From Micromonospora coriariae (GTDB taxonomy: Bacteria; Actinomycetota; Actinomycetes; Mycobacteriales; Micromonosporaceae), in NCBI RefSeq assembly GCF_900091455.1, contig NZ_LT607412.1, forward strand, positions 3,720,001 to 3,784,000: a DNA stretch of 64,000 nucleotides, in the 5' to 3' direction. Under the pieces are notes generated by a model, which did not search any database, was not told the origin of the DNA, and saw only the letters and a program-made list of their open reading frames with translations. The position numbers and the translations under genes are program-made. Each line of letters starts with the position of its first letter. The stretch's first letter is position 1. Below, piece by piece: positions 34,670 through 41,987 of this stretch.

Positions 34670-35487
34670 TTGCTTGCCTTTCCCTGACGGAGTCGCAGCG
34701 TGCAACACTTCGGTCCGCCGCCGGCCTTACGCAGCTCGGACAGGTCGACACCGATGGTCTCGTAGCCTCGGTCGCGCAGCTTGGCGGCCAGGTCGGTGGC
34801 CTGCGCGGGCAGCACCACGTGCCGCCCGTCGCTTACCGCGTTCAGCCCCAGCACCTCGGCGTCGGCCATGGTGGCGTGCACGGCGTCGGGGAAGAGCCGG
34901 CGCAGCACGGCCTGGCTGCCGGGGGAGAACGCCTCGGGCAGGTATGCCACGGTCCGCTCGTCGAGCACGGTCAGCGCGGTGTCCAGGTGGTAGAAGCGCG
35001 GATCGACCAGCTGCATGGTGATCACCGGGTAGCCGAAGACCTCCTGCAACTGGGCGTGCGAGGCGTGTGCGGTGCGGAAACCGGTGCCGGCCAGCAGGTG
35101 GTCACCGGCAAGCAGGACGTCGCCCTCGCCCTCGTTGACGTGCTTCGGGTCGTACATCTCGAAACCGGCGGCCTCGAACCAGGCCCGGTAGGCCGGCGCC
35201 TCGTCGGCGCGCTGCGGGTCGCGGAACTGCACGGCCATCGCCTTGCCGTCGATCACGGTGCCGCCGTTGGCGGCGAAGACCATGTCGGGGAGGCCGGGCA
35301 CCGGAGTGATCTCCTCGACGGTGTGGCCCAGGTCAAGATACGTCTGGCGCAGCTGCTCCCACTGCCGGACGGCCAGGGCGGCGTCGACCGGCGCGCTCGG
35401 GTCCATCCAGGGGTTGATCGCGTAGTCGACGGCGAAGTACGTCGGCCGGCACATCAACAGGCGCTGGCTGGTGGCGTCCATCGTCAT
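34666..35487 (-). CDS. ddaH: Dimethylarginine dimethylaminohydrolase-like guanidino hydrolase
   Basis: A 273-residue protein of the pentein (guanidine-modifying) family. It starts MTMDATSQRLLMCRPTYFAV, has NPWMDPS, DMVFAANGG, FRDPQRADE, GEGDVLL, DPRFYHLDTAL (catalytic His) and ends with GGGPKCCTLRL (catalytic Cys261 or 262). DDAH makes citrulline and methylamines from methylated arginine; close relatives act on arginine itself. Coupling with ornithine aminotransferase suggests a route from arginine derivatives to glutamate semialdehyde, so an arginine-to-ornithine activity should be considered. First gene of the operon. Confidence 0.85.
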   Translation of the reverse strand: MTMDATSQRLLMCRPTYFAVDYAINPWMDPSAPVDAALAVRQWEQLRQTYLDLGHTVEEITPVPGLPDMVFAANGGTVIDGKAMAVQFRDPQRADEAPAYRAWFEAAGFEMYDPKHVNEGEGDVLLAGDHLLAGTGFRTAHASHAQLQEVFGYPVITMQLVDPRFYHLDTALTVLDERTVAYLPEAFSPGSQAVLRRLFPDAVHATMADAEVLGLNAVSDGRHVVLPAQATDLAAKLRDRGYETIGVDLSELRKAGGGPKCCTLRLRQGKASK

Positions 35488-35534
35488 TGTGGTGCTCCCA
35501 GGGGTCGGGCGCGCCCGGCCACCGTGGCCCACGG

Positions 35535-35569
35535 GCTGGCGCCGTTGCTCAACGGTATGCGGCGCCAGC
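35535..35569 (-). promoter_or_regulatory. Hairpin in the leader of ddaH
   Basis: GCTGGCGCCG (35535-35544) pairs perfectly with CGGCGCCAGC (35560-35569) around 15 bases. It lies 48-82 bases before the ddaH start and would be in its leader RNA if transcription starts further upstream. Role unknown. Confidence 0.45.
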
Positions 35570-35605
35570 GGCAGGATCCACCACCGAGGCTTGCGCGGGC
35601 CGAAC

Positions 35606-35648
35606 ATTCGTTGCGTGTGGCCGGTCTGCCGCTGCGATTCGTTGCGTG
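35606..35648. promoter_or_regulatory. Direct repeat upstream of ddaH-rocD, possible operator
   Basis: ATTCGTTGCGTG occurs at 35606-35617 and 35637-35648, 31 bases apart, close to three helical turns, about 120-160 bases before the ddaH start. Lrp/AsnC-type regulators often control such operons and bind several sites on one DNA face, but no regulator gene is adjacent. Confidence 0.5.
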
Positions 35649-35675
35649 GATGGCTGGATGGACCCTGGAAACGCC

Positions 35676-35833
35676 CCGGGGCCCGGCGAACCGGACCCCG
35701 GATGCACTTCAGGGGCGGCGAACCGCCGCCCCTGAAAGGGTGTCGCCCGGCCGGTGAACCACCGGGAAGTTCGGGCTGCCGGCGAACCGCCGGTTTTGGC
35801 CGGTGCACCACCGGCGAGCGGGACAGTGCCCGC
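35676..35833. repeat. Cluster of six short palindromes sharing a CGG(C/T)GAACC(G/A)CCG core
   Basis: Successive hairpins: 35676-35701 (loop CGAA), 35708-35736 (13-base perfect stem, loop AAC), 35751-35765 (CCGGTG-AAC-CACCGG), 35779-35793 (CCGGCG-AAC-CGCCGG, followed by TTTT), 35799-35815 (GCCGGTG-CAC-CACCGGC) and 35818-35833 (GCGGG/CCCGC). They fill the region between the ddaH leader and the 3' end of the membrane-protein gene at 35833. Confidence 0.75.
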
Positions 35834-36579
35834 TAGAAACGATCGACAAACTGTGAGTCGAGCCACTCCCGGAACCGCTGCACCCAGTCGCCGTCGGTGG
35901 TCGGCCAGTCGAACTGACCGGTCATCGCCAGCACGCCGAGCACCACCGCGGCCAGCCCGATCAGCACGCCGAACAGCGCGTCGGTCTTGCCGGCGATGTG
36001 CCGGCGGCGGGTGGCGATCAGGCCGAGCACCGCAAGCACCGCGCCGAGGGCGCCGAGCCCGATGCCGTACCCGGCCAGGGTGCCGGTCAGCACGAAGAGC
36101 GCGCCGACGACCGCCACGATCAGGCCGAGGGTGGCGAGCAGGCTGGCCCGCGGCTTCGGGCCGCGCGTCACGGGCGCCTCCGGCGCGGTCCGGTCGGGGG
36201 TCGGCTCGACCGCCCGGTCGGTCGAGACCCGGTCCGTCGTGTCGGACCGACGGGTCGTACGGTCGGGCTCGGCGTCCCGGTCGGCGGTGCGCTCGGGGGC
36301 TGACACCGGGGCGGTGCCGGTTCGGGGCTCGGTCTCTGCCGGACGGGCGGTGGCGGCGCGGGCCACGGCCGCCCGCTCGCTCGCCCGCCGCTCGGCCTCG
36401 CCGGCCTGCTCGGCGGCCTCGCCGGCCTGCTCGGCGGGCGCGGCGGCACTGCGGTACGTCGTCTGATCGGCGTCCCGGTCGGTGACCGGGGTGTCTCGGC
36501 CGTCGATGCGGCCGTCGAGGTTCTCGTCCCGCGTCGGTGCCGGCTCGGACCGGCGGGACAGCGAAGGAATCCTGACCAC
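35833..36579 (-). CDS. Membrane protein with long charged N-terminal tail
   Basis: A 248-residue protein. GTG 36579 is chosen because AGGAGG lies six bases upstream. The first 150 residues are rich in Arg, Asp, Glu, Ala and Thr, with a repeated EQAGEA motif, and look disordered; then three hydrophobic stretches (LLATLGLIVAVVGALFVLTG, LGALGAVLAVLGLIA, ALFGVLIGLAAVVLGVLAM) form a DUF4190-like membrane part, and a short tail DWVQRFREWLDSQF follows. No known function. The gene is divergent from the glycosylase gene. Confidence 0.7.
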   Translation of the reverse strand: MVRIPSLSRRSEPAPTRDENLDGRIDGRDTPVTDRDADQTTYRSAAAPAEQAGEAAEQAGEAERRASERAAVARAATARPAETEPRTGTAPVSAPERTADRDAEPDRTTRRSDTTDRVSTDRAVEPTPDRTAPEAPVTRGPKPRASLLATLGLIVAVVGALFVLTGTLAGYGIGLGALGAVLAVLGLIATRRRHIAGKTDALFGVLIGLAAVVLGVLAMTGQFDWPTTDGDWVQRFREWLDSQFVDRF

Positions 36580-36711
36580 AACACACCTCCTGATGAATGC
36601 GTGGTGGCCGACGGAACGGGTGGCACCCACGCGGTACCGCCCCGAAGTACCCAGGTGGGCGTTTCCTGACACCAGTTCCGGGTACGGCCCGGTTGGCTAT
36701 CCTTGGCAGCC

Positions 36712-37521
36712 GTGCCAGAGGGACACACGATCCACCGCCTGGCGGCCCGGCACGCCGAGCTGTTCGCCGGGGACAAGCTGCACGCCGCCAGCCCGCAGGG
36801 CCGCTTCGCCGACGGCGCCGCCCGGCTCTCCGGCACCGTCCTGGAGGACACCGAGGCGTACGGCAAGCACCTGCTGCACCACTACGCCGGCGAGCTGACG
36901 CTGCACGTGCACCTCGGGCTGTACGGGAAGTTCACCGACGGGCCGGGGGAACCGCCCGAGCCGGTTGGTCAGGTACGGCTGCGGCTGGCCAGCGACCGGC
37001 ACTGGCTCGATCTGCGTGGCCCGACCGCCTGCGAGCTGCTCACCCCGCCGGAGGTGTCCGCGCTGCGTGCCCGGCTCGGGCCGGACCCACTGCGCCCCGA
37101 CGCCGACCCGGAGCGGGCGTACGCCCGGATCTCCCGCAGCCCGACGCCGCTGGCCGCCCTGCTGCTGGACCAGTCGGTGGTGGCCGGCACCGGGCTGATC
37201 TTCGTGACCGAGGCGCTGTTCCGGGCCGGGTTGCCGCCGACGCTGCCCGGCCGGCAGCTGACCCGCGCCGGTTGGGACACGCTCTGGGCCGATCTGGTCG
37301 GGCTGATGCGGCTCGCGGTCGAGCACGGCCGGATCGACACCGTGCGCGACGCGCACCTGCCGGAGGCGATGGGCCGTCCGCCCCGGGTGGACCGGCACGG
37401 CGGTGAGGTGTACGTCTACCGCCGCCCCGGCGCGCCCTGCCACGTCTGCGGCGGCGAGGTCAGTCGCGGTGAGCTGGCCGGCCGCAACCTCTACTGGTGC
37501 CGTACCTGCCAGGCCGCCTGA
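36712..37521 (+). CDS. Fpg/Nei family DNA glycosylase (endonuclease VIII-like)
   Basis: A 269-residue base-excision repair enzyme. The GTG at 36712 is the start because Fpg/Nei proteins need Pro2-Glu3 at the mature N-terminus and the sequence reads M-P-E-G-H-T-I-H; a longer in-frame start at 36703 would bury them. Other marks: LHVHLGLYGKF, ALLLDQSVVAGTGLIFVTEALF (H2TH region) and a C-terminal zinc finger CHVCG...CRTC with the RNLYWC segment. PEGHTI points to the Nei2 branch that removes oxidised pyrimidines. TATCCT at 36698-36703 would fit a near-leaderless promoter. Confidence 0.93.
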   Translation: MPEGHTIHRLAARHAELFAGDKLHAASPQGRFADGAARLSGTVLEDTEAYGKHLLHHYAGELTLHVHLGLYGKFTDGPGEPPEPVGQVRLRLASDRHWLDLRGPTACELLTPPEVSALRARLGPDPLRPDADPERAYARISRSPTPLAALLLDQSVVAGTGLIFVTEALFRAGLPPTLPGRQLTRAGWDTLWADLVGLMRLAVEHGRIDTVRDAHLPEAMGRPPRVDRHGGEVYVYRRPGAPCHVCGGEVSRGELAGRNLYWCRTCQAA

Positions 37522-37549
37522 CCGGCCCGGTGGCCGCGGCGGCGGTCGG

Positions 37550-38434
37550 TCACCGCTCGTCGAGCAGCCAGCGGACCACCTCGAGGTGGTGCCCGATGAC
37601 CGCGTCGCCGTCGAGACTCCAGGCCAGCGTCTGACCGATCGTCCAGCCCCGGACCCGTTCCCGGTCCAGCCTCAGCTCCGCGCTGAGCCGGTCCAGCCGG
37701 TGCCGGACGGCGGCCGGCGAGTGGCCCAGCTCGCGGCCGCGCACCATCGGCGCCACCGAGAATTCCCGCTCGCCGGTGAGCGGCTTCGGGTCGATCACCA
37801 GCCATGGTTCCCGTTCGGCGGAGAGCACGTTGCCGGCGTGCAGGTCCTGATTGACAAGCACCTGCTCGCCCTGGCTCGACGCCAGTTCGGTGAGCAGGGC
37901 GACCGCCGCGTCGAGCAGCCGGCGCTCGTACGGCCGGCCGGCCCGTTCCCAGTTGCGGGGCATCCGGTCGATCCAGCCGGCGGCCTCCTCGGCGACCGGG
38001 GTGAACGGGGTGCCGGCCGGGCGCCAGAGCCGGGGGAGCAGCCCGGTCAGCACGTCAAGCGCCCGGTCGGGGGGCAGCTCGTGCAGCGGACTGCCGGGTC
38101 GACAGCGCTCCAGCAGCAGTGCCCGGCGCCGCGGATCGTGCCCGAGCAGCCGGATCGCCCCGTCGCCGTCCCACCGGGCCAGGGCGTCGGCCTCGTGCCG
38201 GCTCTCCCGGTCGGGGTACTGGAGCTTGAGGACCACCGCCGTACCGTCGGGCAGTTCGGCCGGAAGCGCCAGGGAGGCGAAGGCGTACCCGAAGGGCTGC
38301 CCGAGCCTCAGCGACCACCGCTCGGCGCACTCGGCCAGCCAGGTGGGGAGCGTGGCCAGCCAGGCCCGGCCATCCGGCGACCGGCGTAGCCAGGCGAGCC
38401 CCTCGGGCAGTTCCATCCGGTCATCCTGGATCAC
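37550..38434 (-). CDS. Aminoglycoside phosphotransferase family (APH(6)-like) kinase
   Basis: A 294-residue kinase-fold protein of the streptomycin 6-kinase/hydroxyurea-resistance type: WLAECAERWSLRLGQPFGYAF, VVLKLQYPDRES (ATP-binding Lys), ERCRPGSPL, VLVNQDLHAGNVL (catalytic loop) and LVIDPKPLTGEREFS (metal-binding Asp). The usual HGDxHxxN loop is changed to NQDLHAGN but keeps the catalytic Asp and Asn. GTG 38434 is used; ATG 38416 is also possible. The substrate is unknown; many chromosomal homologs do not give resistance. Confidence 0.8.
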   Translation of the reverse strand: MIQDDRMELPEGLAWLRRSPDGRAWLATLPTWLAECAERWSLRLGQPFGYAFASLALPAELPDGTAVVLKLQYPDRESRHEADALARWDGDGAIRLLGHDPRRRALLLERCRPGSPLHELPPDRALDVLTGLLPRLWRPAGTPFTPVAEEAAGWIDRMPRNWERAGRPYERRLLDAAVALLTELASSQGEQVLVNQDLHAGNVLSAEREPWLVIDPKPLTGEREFSVAPMVRGRELGHSPAAVRHRLDRLSAELRLDRERVRGWTIGQTLAWSLDGDAVIGHHLEVVRWLLDER

Positions 38435-38537
38435 CCGCCGGCACCTCGCTGTCCGGGGCCGGGCGCGCGGTTGGCGGTGTGACGAAGCAGAATTGACAGC
38501 CGACCGGCCGCCGGAGCAGGGTGGAGGTGAGACAACG

Positions 38538-38573
38538 ATGTCAACGGGCAAATGGGGGAAACGGTACCCATGA
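38538..38573 (+). CDS. Very short ORF (11 codons plus stop), coupled to the next
   Basis: ATG 38538 to TGA 38571-38573 encodes MSTGKWGKRYP. A GGTGGAGGTGAG sequence lies about ten bases upstream, a usable ribosome binding site. Its stop overlaps the ATG of the next tiny ORF (ATGA). It could be a leader peptide for the epimerase-kinase operon. Coding status rests only on these signals. Confidence 0.35.
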   Translation: MSTGKWGKRYP

Positions 38574-38638
38574 TTCGTCTCGCCCGCCGACTCTGGCCAT
38601 ATGTCCCTTCCCTACTCGACGGTGACCAGCTGAGATGA
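38570..38638 (+). CDS. Very short ORF (22 codons plus stop), coupled to the epimerase gene
   Basis: ATG 38570 encodes MIRLARRLWPYVPSLLDGDQ plus two residues; its TGA at 38636-38638 overlaps the epimerase ATG at 38635 (ATGA). It has no ribosome binding site of its own, as expected if read by coupling from the 11-codon ORF. Basic, with two aromatic residues. No family recognised. Confidence 0.35.
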   Translation: MIRLARRLWPYVPSLLDGDQLR

Positions 38639-39900
38639 CCGACGTGCCCCGATCCGCAGCCGAATCGATCCCTGCTCCGGCAGGATCACCCGACCTGCCC
38701 GACCTTGATCTGTTCCTCGCCGACCAGACCCACACGCTGCTCGACACGGCGCGGCGGGCGGTCCGGCCCGAGGGCGGCTTCTGGTGGCTGACCGACGACC
38801 GCACCCCGGACCGCAGCGAGCCGCTGCACACCTGGATCACCTGCCGGATGACCCACGTGTCCGCTCTCGCCTACCGCAACGGCGATCCGGAGGCGGCCGC
38901 CCTGGTCGACCACGGCGTCGCCGCGCTCAGCACGCTGCTGCGCGACGACCGGTACGGCGGCTGGTTCGCCGCCGTCGACCAGCAGGGCACGCCGACCAAC
39001 GAGCGCAAGGCCGGGTACGACCACGCGTTCGTGCTGCTCGCCGCGTCCGGCGCGGCGCGCGCCGGGCGGCCCGGCGCGGACCGGCTCCTCGACGACGCCC
39101 TGGCCGTGGTGCGGGACCGGTTCTGGGACGCCGAGGTCGGCGCGGTCCGCGAATCCTGGAACCGGGACTGGACGGTCACCGAGGACTACCGGGGCGCGAA
39201 CAGCAGCATGCACATGGTCGAGGCGTTCCTCGCCGCCGCGGCCGCCACCGGCGACGCGAGCTGGACCGACCGGGCGCTGCGGATCGGCACCCACCTGGTG
39301 CACGGCGAGGGCGCCCGGCACGACTGGCGGCTGCCCGAGCACTTCACCGCCGACTGGACTCCGCTCCCCGACTACAACCGGGACCGGCCCGCCGACCCCT
39401 TCCGGCCGTACGGCTCGACCATCGGGCACTGGCTGGAATGGGCCCGGCTGCTGCTGGAGTTGGAGGCCGTCCTGCCGCAGCCGCCGCGCTGGCTGCTCGC
39501 CGACGCCCGCGCCCTGTTCGCCGCCGCCGTACGCCGGGGCTGGGCGGTGGATGGCGCCGACGGCTTCGTCTACACCATCGACTGGGACGACCGGCCCGTC
39601 GTCCGCTCCCGGATGCACTGGGTGCTGGCCGAGGCGATCGGGGCGGCGATCACCCTGCACCGGCGCACCGGGGACGCGGTCTACGCCGACTGGTACCGGG
39701 TGTTCTGGGCGTACGCGCGCCACCACCTGATCGACGACGCCGGGTGGCGGCACGAGTTGGACCCGCGGAACCAGCCCGCCGGCACGGTCTGGCACGGCCG
39801 GCCGGACGTCTACCACGCGTACCAGGCCGTGCTGCTGTCCCGCTCGGCCGACGCGCTCGGCGGCCCCGGCCCGCTCGCCCCGGGCGAGGTGCCGGCGTGA
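38635..39900 (+). CDS. AGE family sugar epimerase/isomerase (mannose or sulfoquinovose isomerase-like)
   Basis: A 421-residue (alpha/alpha)6-barrel protein of the N-acylglucosamine 2-epimerase superfamily. YihS/mannose-isomerase-like motifs: HTWITCRMTHVSALAY, GGWFAAVD, KAGYDHAFVLLAAS, NSSMHMVEAFLAAA, RSRMHWVLAEAIGA and GRPDVYHAYQA, with several histidines lining the pocket. It probably turns an aldose (mannose) into a ketose (fructose). It overlaps the PfkB kinase gene (GTGA), so product phosphorylation is likely coupled. It is preceded by two tiny coupled ORFs. Confidence 0.85.
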   Translation: MTDVPRSAAESIPAPAGSPDLPDLDLFLADQTHTLLDTARRAVRPEGGFWWLTDDRTPDRSEPLHTWITCRMTHVSALAYRNGDPEAAALVDHGVAALSTLLRDDRYGGWFAAVDQQGTPTNERKAGYDHAFVLLAASGAARAGRPGADRLLDDALAVVRDRFWDAEVGAVRESWNRDWTVTEDYRGANSSMHMVEAFLAAAAATGDASWTDRALRIGTHLVHGEGARHDWRLPEHFTADWTPLPDYNRDRPADPFRPYGSTIGHWLEWARLLLELEAVLPQPPRWLLADARALFAAAVRRGWAVDGADGFVYTIDWDDRPVVRSRMHWVLAEAIGAAITLHRRTGDAVYADWYRVFWAYARHHLIDDAGWRHELDPRNQPAGTVWHGRPDVYHAYQAVLLSRSADALGGPGPLAPGEVPA

Positions 39901-40844
39901 TCGTGGTGGCGGGTGAGGCGCTGATCGACCTGGTGGTCACCGCCGAGGGGCAGCGGGCGGTGCCCGGCGGCTCGCCGGCGAACGTGGCGGTCACGCTGGC
40001 CCGGCTCGAGCAGCCGGTGCGGCTGCTGGCCCGGCTCGGCAGCGACGAGTACGGCCGGCAGCTGGCCGAGCACCTGAGCGCCAATCAGGTGGACCTGGAC
40101 TGGGCGGTCCGCGCCGAGCAGCCGACCTCGGTGGCGGTGGCCACCCTGAACGCCACCGGGCAGGCCAGCTACGAGTTCCGGCTGGCCGGCACGGCGGACT
40201 GGCAGTGGACGCCGCAGGAGTTGCCCCAGCTGGCCGGGTCGCCGGCGACGGCCCTGCACACCGGGTCACTCGCGCTGGCGCTGGCGCCGGGCGCGCAGGT
40301 CCTGGAGGACCTGCTGGCCCGCGAACGCCGCCGGGACGGGCTCACCGTCTCGATCGACCTCAACCTGCGCCCGAGCATCGTCACCGACCGGGCGGCGGAG
40401 CAGGCGCGGGTGCGGCGCCAGGTGCGCCTCGCGCACCTGGTCAAGGCCAGCGACGAGGACCTGGCCTGGCTCTACCCGGATCGGACGGTGTCCGATGTGC
40501 TGGCCGAGTGGCGCGAGGCCGGGGTGTGCTGCGCGGTGGTGACCCGGGGTGCCGACGGCGCCTGGCTGCTCGCCCCGGACGGCTCGCTGCACGAGGAGCC
40601 GGCGGTGCCCACGACCGTGGTCGACACCGTCGGCGCCGGCGACGCGTTCACCGGCGGCCTGCTGGCCGCGCTGGCCGATCTCGACGCCCTCGGTGACCGA
40701 CCGGCCGACCGGCTCGCCGCGCTGACCCCGGCACAGTGGGCCATGGTGTCCCGGCAGGCCGCCCTGGTGGCCGCGCTGACCTGCGCCCGCCGCGGAGCCG
40801 ACCCGCCCCGCCGGGCGGAGGTCGCGGCCCTGCTCGAGGCGTGA
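39897..40844 (+). CDS. PfkB family carbohydrate kinase (fructokinase-like)
   Basis: A 315-residue ribokinase-fold enzyme. The N-terminal GEALIDLVV...PGGSPANVAVTLARL and the C-terminal VDTVGAGDAFTGGLLAAL (anion hole and catalytic Asp) are the two PfkB signatures; VSIDLNLRPSI and VVTRGADGAWLL lie between. Likely makes fructose 6-phosphate from the product of the coupled AGE-type isomerase. GTG start overlaps the preceding stop. Operon ends at an inverted repeat. Confidence 0.92.
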   Translation: MIVVAGEALIDLVVTAEGQRAVPGGSPANVAVTLARLEQPVRLLARLGSDEYGRQLAEHLSANQVDLDWAVRAEQPTSVAVATLNATGQASYEFRLAGTADWQWTPQELPQLAGSPATALHTGSLALALAPGAQVLEDLLARERRRDGLTVSIDLNLRPSIVTDRAAEQARVRRQVRLAHLVKASDEDLAWLYPDRTVSDVLAEWREAGVCCAVVTRGADGAWLLAPDGSLHEEPAVPTTVVDTVGAGDAFTGGLLAALADLDALGDRPADRLAALTPAQWAMVSRQAALVAALTCARRGADPPRRAEVAALLEA

Positions 40845-40854
40845 CCGCAAGCGG

Positions 40855-40929
40855 GTCGATCACGGAGTTGTGGTGGGCGTTCGACAGCACTTCGCGGCAT
40901 ACGCCAAACGCCACAACTCCATGATCGAC
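40855..40929. repeat. Intergenic inverted repeat, family C (GTCGATCACGGAGTTGTGG)
   Basis: Arms 40855-40873 and 40911-40929 (19 bases) are reverse complements except one base; inner GGCGTT/AACGCC also pair. It lies between the convergent sugar kinase gene and lacI-type gene, so termination in both directions is possible. Confidence 0.8.
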
Positions 40930-40934
40930 GCCGC

Positions 40935-41960
40935 TCAGGCGGCCGGCGGGGTCAGGCCGCGGTGTAGGAGGCGGGTGGGGAGCACGGTGGTCGACGGTGG
41001 GGAGTCGTCACCGGCGATCCTCCGGAACAGCCGCTCGCTGGCGATCCGGGCCAGCTCCCGGGTGTCGTAGCCGACGACGGTGAGCGGCCGGGGCATCAGG
41101 TGGGCCAACTCGAAGTCGTCGAAGCCCACCAACGCGGCGTCGCTGCCCCGCCTGTGCAGCTCCTGCAGGGCGCCGACGGTGAGCCGGTTGTTGCCGCAGA
41201 AGAACGCGGTGGGCGGGTCCGCGAGGTCGAGCAGCTCAGCGACCGCCCGACCGGCCTCCTCCGGTGCGATGAGCCGGTCGCGGACCAGCGACTCGTCGGG
41301 CTCGATACCGGCGTCGTCCAGCGCCGCCCGGGCGCCGGCCAGCCGCTCACGAATGGTGGGCACGGTCGGCGCACCGAGCAGGACACCCACCCGGCGGTGC
41401 CCCTCGTCGAGCAGTGCTCTCACCCCGGCGCGGCTGCCACCCTGGTTGTCCAGCAGTACGGCGTCCGCGAGCAGCCCCTGCGGCGGCCGGTCCAGGAAGA
41501 CCACAGGCATGCCCAGCTCGACCTCGCGGCGCAGGAACGAGTGGTCCGGGCCGGCCGGCACCACCAGCAGCCCGTCGACCCTGCGCTGGGTGAAATCCTG
41601 GAGCAGGGCGCGTTCCCGCTCCGGGTCCTCCTCGGAGGAGGCGGTGATCAGCATTGTCCCGTGCGCGGCGGCGATCTCGGCGGCGACGCTGGCGATGGTG
41701 GCGTAGAACGGGTTGGCGATCTCCTCGATGAGCAGCCCGACGGTGGCGTTGAGCTGCCGGGAACGCAGGTTGCGGGCGATGTCGTTGCGCCGGAAACCCA
41801 GCTCGGCGATGGCGGCCAGCACCCGGCCGACCAGCTCCTGCCCCACCGGCTCGTCGTTGACCACCCGGGAGACGGTTTTCAGGCTGACCCCGGCGTGCCG
41901 GGCCACGTCGACCATGGTCGGGCGTCGGCGCGTGGTCGGCCGGGTCGGGGTCTGCGTCAC
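40935..41960 (-). CDS. LacI family transcriptional regulator
   Basis: A 341-residue repressor. Helix-turn-helix MVDVARHAGVSLKTVSRVVND (about 16-36) with the hinge region NDIARNLRSRQ, then a periplasmic-binding-like effector domain (TVGLLIEEIANPFYATI, RRVDGLLVVPA, LVGFDDFELAHLMPRPLTVV). GTG 41960 is chosen because GGAGG lies eight bases upstream; a GTG at 41975 is also in frame. It faces the sugar epimerase-kinase operon and may control it. It is 27 bases downstream of the flavoprotein gene, so it may share that transcript. Confidence 0.92.
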   Translation of the reverse strand: MTQTPTRPTTRRRPTMVDVARHAGVSLKTVSRVVNDEPVGQELVGRVLAAIAELGFRRNDIARNLRSRQLNATVGLLIEEIANPFYATIASVAAEIAAAHGTMLITASSEEDPERERALLQDFTQRRVDGLLVVPAGPDHSFLRREVELGMPVVFLDRPPQGLLADAVLLDNQGGSRAGVRALLDEGHRRVGVLLGAPTVPTIRERLAGARAALDDAGIEPDESLVRDRLIAPEEAGRAVAELLDLADPPTAFFCGNNRLTVGALQELHRRGSDAALVGFDDFELAHLMPRPLTVVGYDTRELARIASERLFRRIAGDDSPPSTTVLPTRLLHRGLTPPAA

Positions 41961-41987
41961 GGGGTGGTCCTCCACGGGCGGCGCGGG

